From Bacillota bacterium (lineage in GTDB: Bacteria; Bacillota; Clostridia; Lachnospirales; Lachnospiraceae): a stretch of DNA of 24,038 nt. Numbering within the stretch: position 1 is the stretch's first letter; every line of letters begins with the position of its first letter. A model generated the notes under the pieces. The model saw nothing but the letters and a program-made list of their open reading frames with translations, had not been told where the DNA came from and made no database searches. The stretch is from assembly GCA_023389295.1 (NCBI GenBank), contig JAEWEO010000331.1, forward strand, positions 1-24,038, written 5' to 3'. Below, in pieces: positions 23,917 through 24,038 of the stretch. The position numbers and the translations under genes are program-made.

Positions 23917-24038
23917 GTAAATTCACACCTCACGGTGTAAACTCCTATTCAGAACCGTGCGTGCGACTTTCCCGCACACGGCTCTTCAAAATAACATTTA
24001 CAGATACAAATCTTATTTCTCATAGATATTGACATAGC
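23917..24038 (-). mobile_element. 3' end of a group II intron (domains V and VI), running off the right edge
   Basis: On the minus strand, 23984 down to 23952 reads GAGCCGTG, TGCG, GGAAAG, TCGCA, CGCACGGTTC. This is the 33-base domain V hairpin with the AGC triad near its 5' end, a GAAA-type tip and a two-base bulge. About ten bases later (near 23922-23942) a TTTACACC/GGTGTGAA hairpin fits domain VI with a bulged A, and a probable 3' end at an AC near 23917. The reverse transcriptase and upstream domains would lie beyond 24038. A frame reading YVNIYEK then TAA just before domain V might be the intron protein's end, but this is unproven. The intron points the same way as the rhamnosidase, about 120 bases upstream of it. 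Confidence 0.8.

Noticed and set aside
23917..24038. The GC-rich hairpin at the right edge as a terminator or REP element
   Set aside because: The stem, AGC triad, two-base bulge and GAAA-type tip match group II intron domain V, and no T-run follows.
1..24038. CRISPR array, prophage, tRNA or rRNA genes
   Set aside because: I saw no spaced direct repeats of CRISPR type, no phage structural genes, and no tRNA-like or rRNA sequence on either strand.

Overview
The window is AT-rich, densely coding DNA from a low-GC Firmicute. The set of ruvA-ruvB, zapA, a U32 peptidase, an FtsW/RodA-type protein and a short class B PBP, a CmpB-type membrane domain, a YprB-type exonuclease, a two-gene rhamnosidase/glycoside hydrolase cluster, strong AGGAGG ribosome sites and TTG/GTG starts fits a plant-polysaccharide-degrading member of the Lachnospiraceae (Lachnoclostridium/Clostridium phytofermentans-like). 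This placement is inference from content, not a database match. Most of the window is ordinary chromosome, and I see no clear new defence or biosynthetic system.

Left part (1-4250, all minus strand): the N-terminus of a probable VWA-like/DUF2201 protein runs off the left edge, directly downstream of a MoxR-type AAA ATPase. Next come a protein made almost wholly of 22-residue repeats, a protein that looks like only the membrane half of a sugar transferase (with an out-of-frame coding-like tail), and an unknown membrane protein with an extracytoplasmic domain.

Middle (4268-5845): a plus-strand Na+/Ca2+ exchanger converges on a NUDIX hydrolase, and the two share a bidirectional terminator. A near-consensus promoter lies inside the longest NUDIX reading frame and fixes a shorter start.

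Core (6041-14150, minus strand): reading in the direction of transcription, a zinc-ribbon/HTH protein, ruvA, ruvB, then a strong promoter, zapA, a long hairpin with a T-run, a U32 peptidase, ftsW/rodA and a transpeptidase. This joins Holliday-junction processing, division-site assembly and wall synthesis. The hairpin after zapA probably meters read-through into the U32-FtsW-PBP genes, which have no obvious promoter of their own.

Next (14183-16687, minus): a very long cardiolipin synthase-like gene whose reading frame begins with a CmpB-type membrane domain. The frame is interrupted at codon 90 by one in-frame TGA, with both sides otherwise intact. It diverges from a YprB-type exonuclease (16869-17996, plus), which converges through a bidirectional terminator on the next cluster.

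Right part (18092-23794, minus): a GH78 alpha-L-rhamnosidase, a DUF5722-like GH-A clan protein and a MATE transporter appear to form one unit for rhamnose-containing glycans. At the right edge, domain V and a probable domain VI of a group II intron lie on the minus strand about 120 bp upstream of the rhamnosidase; the rest of the intron is outside the window.
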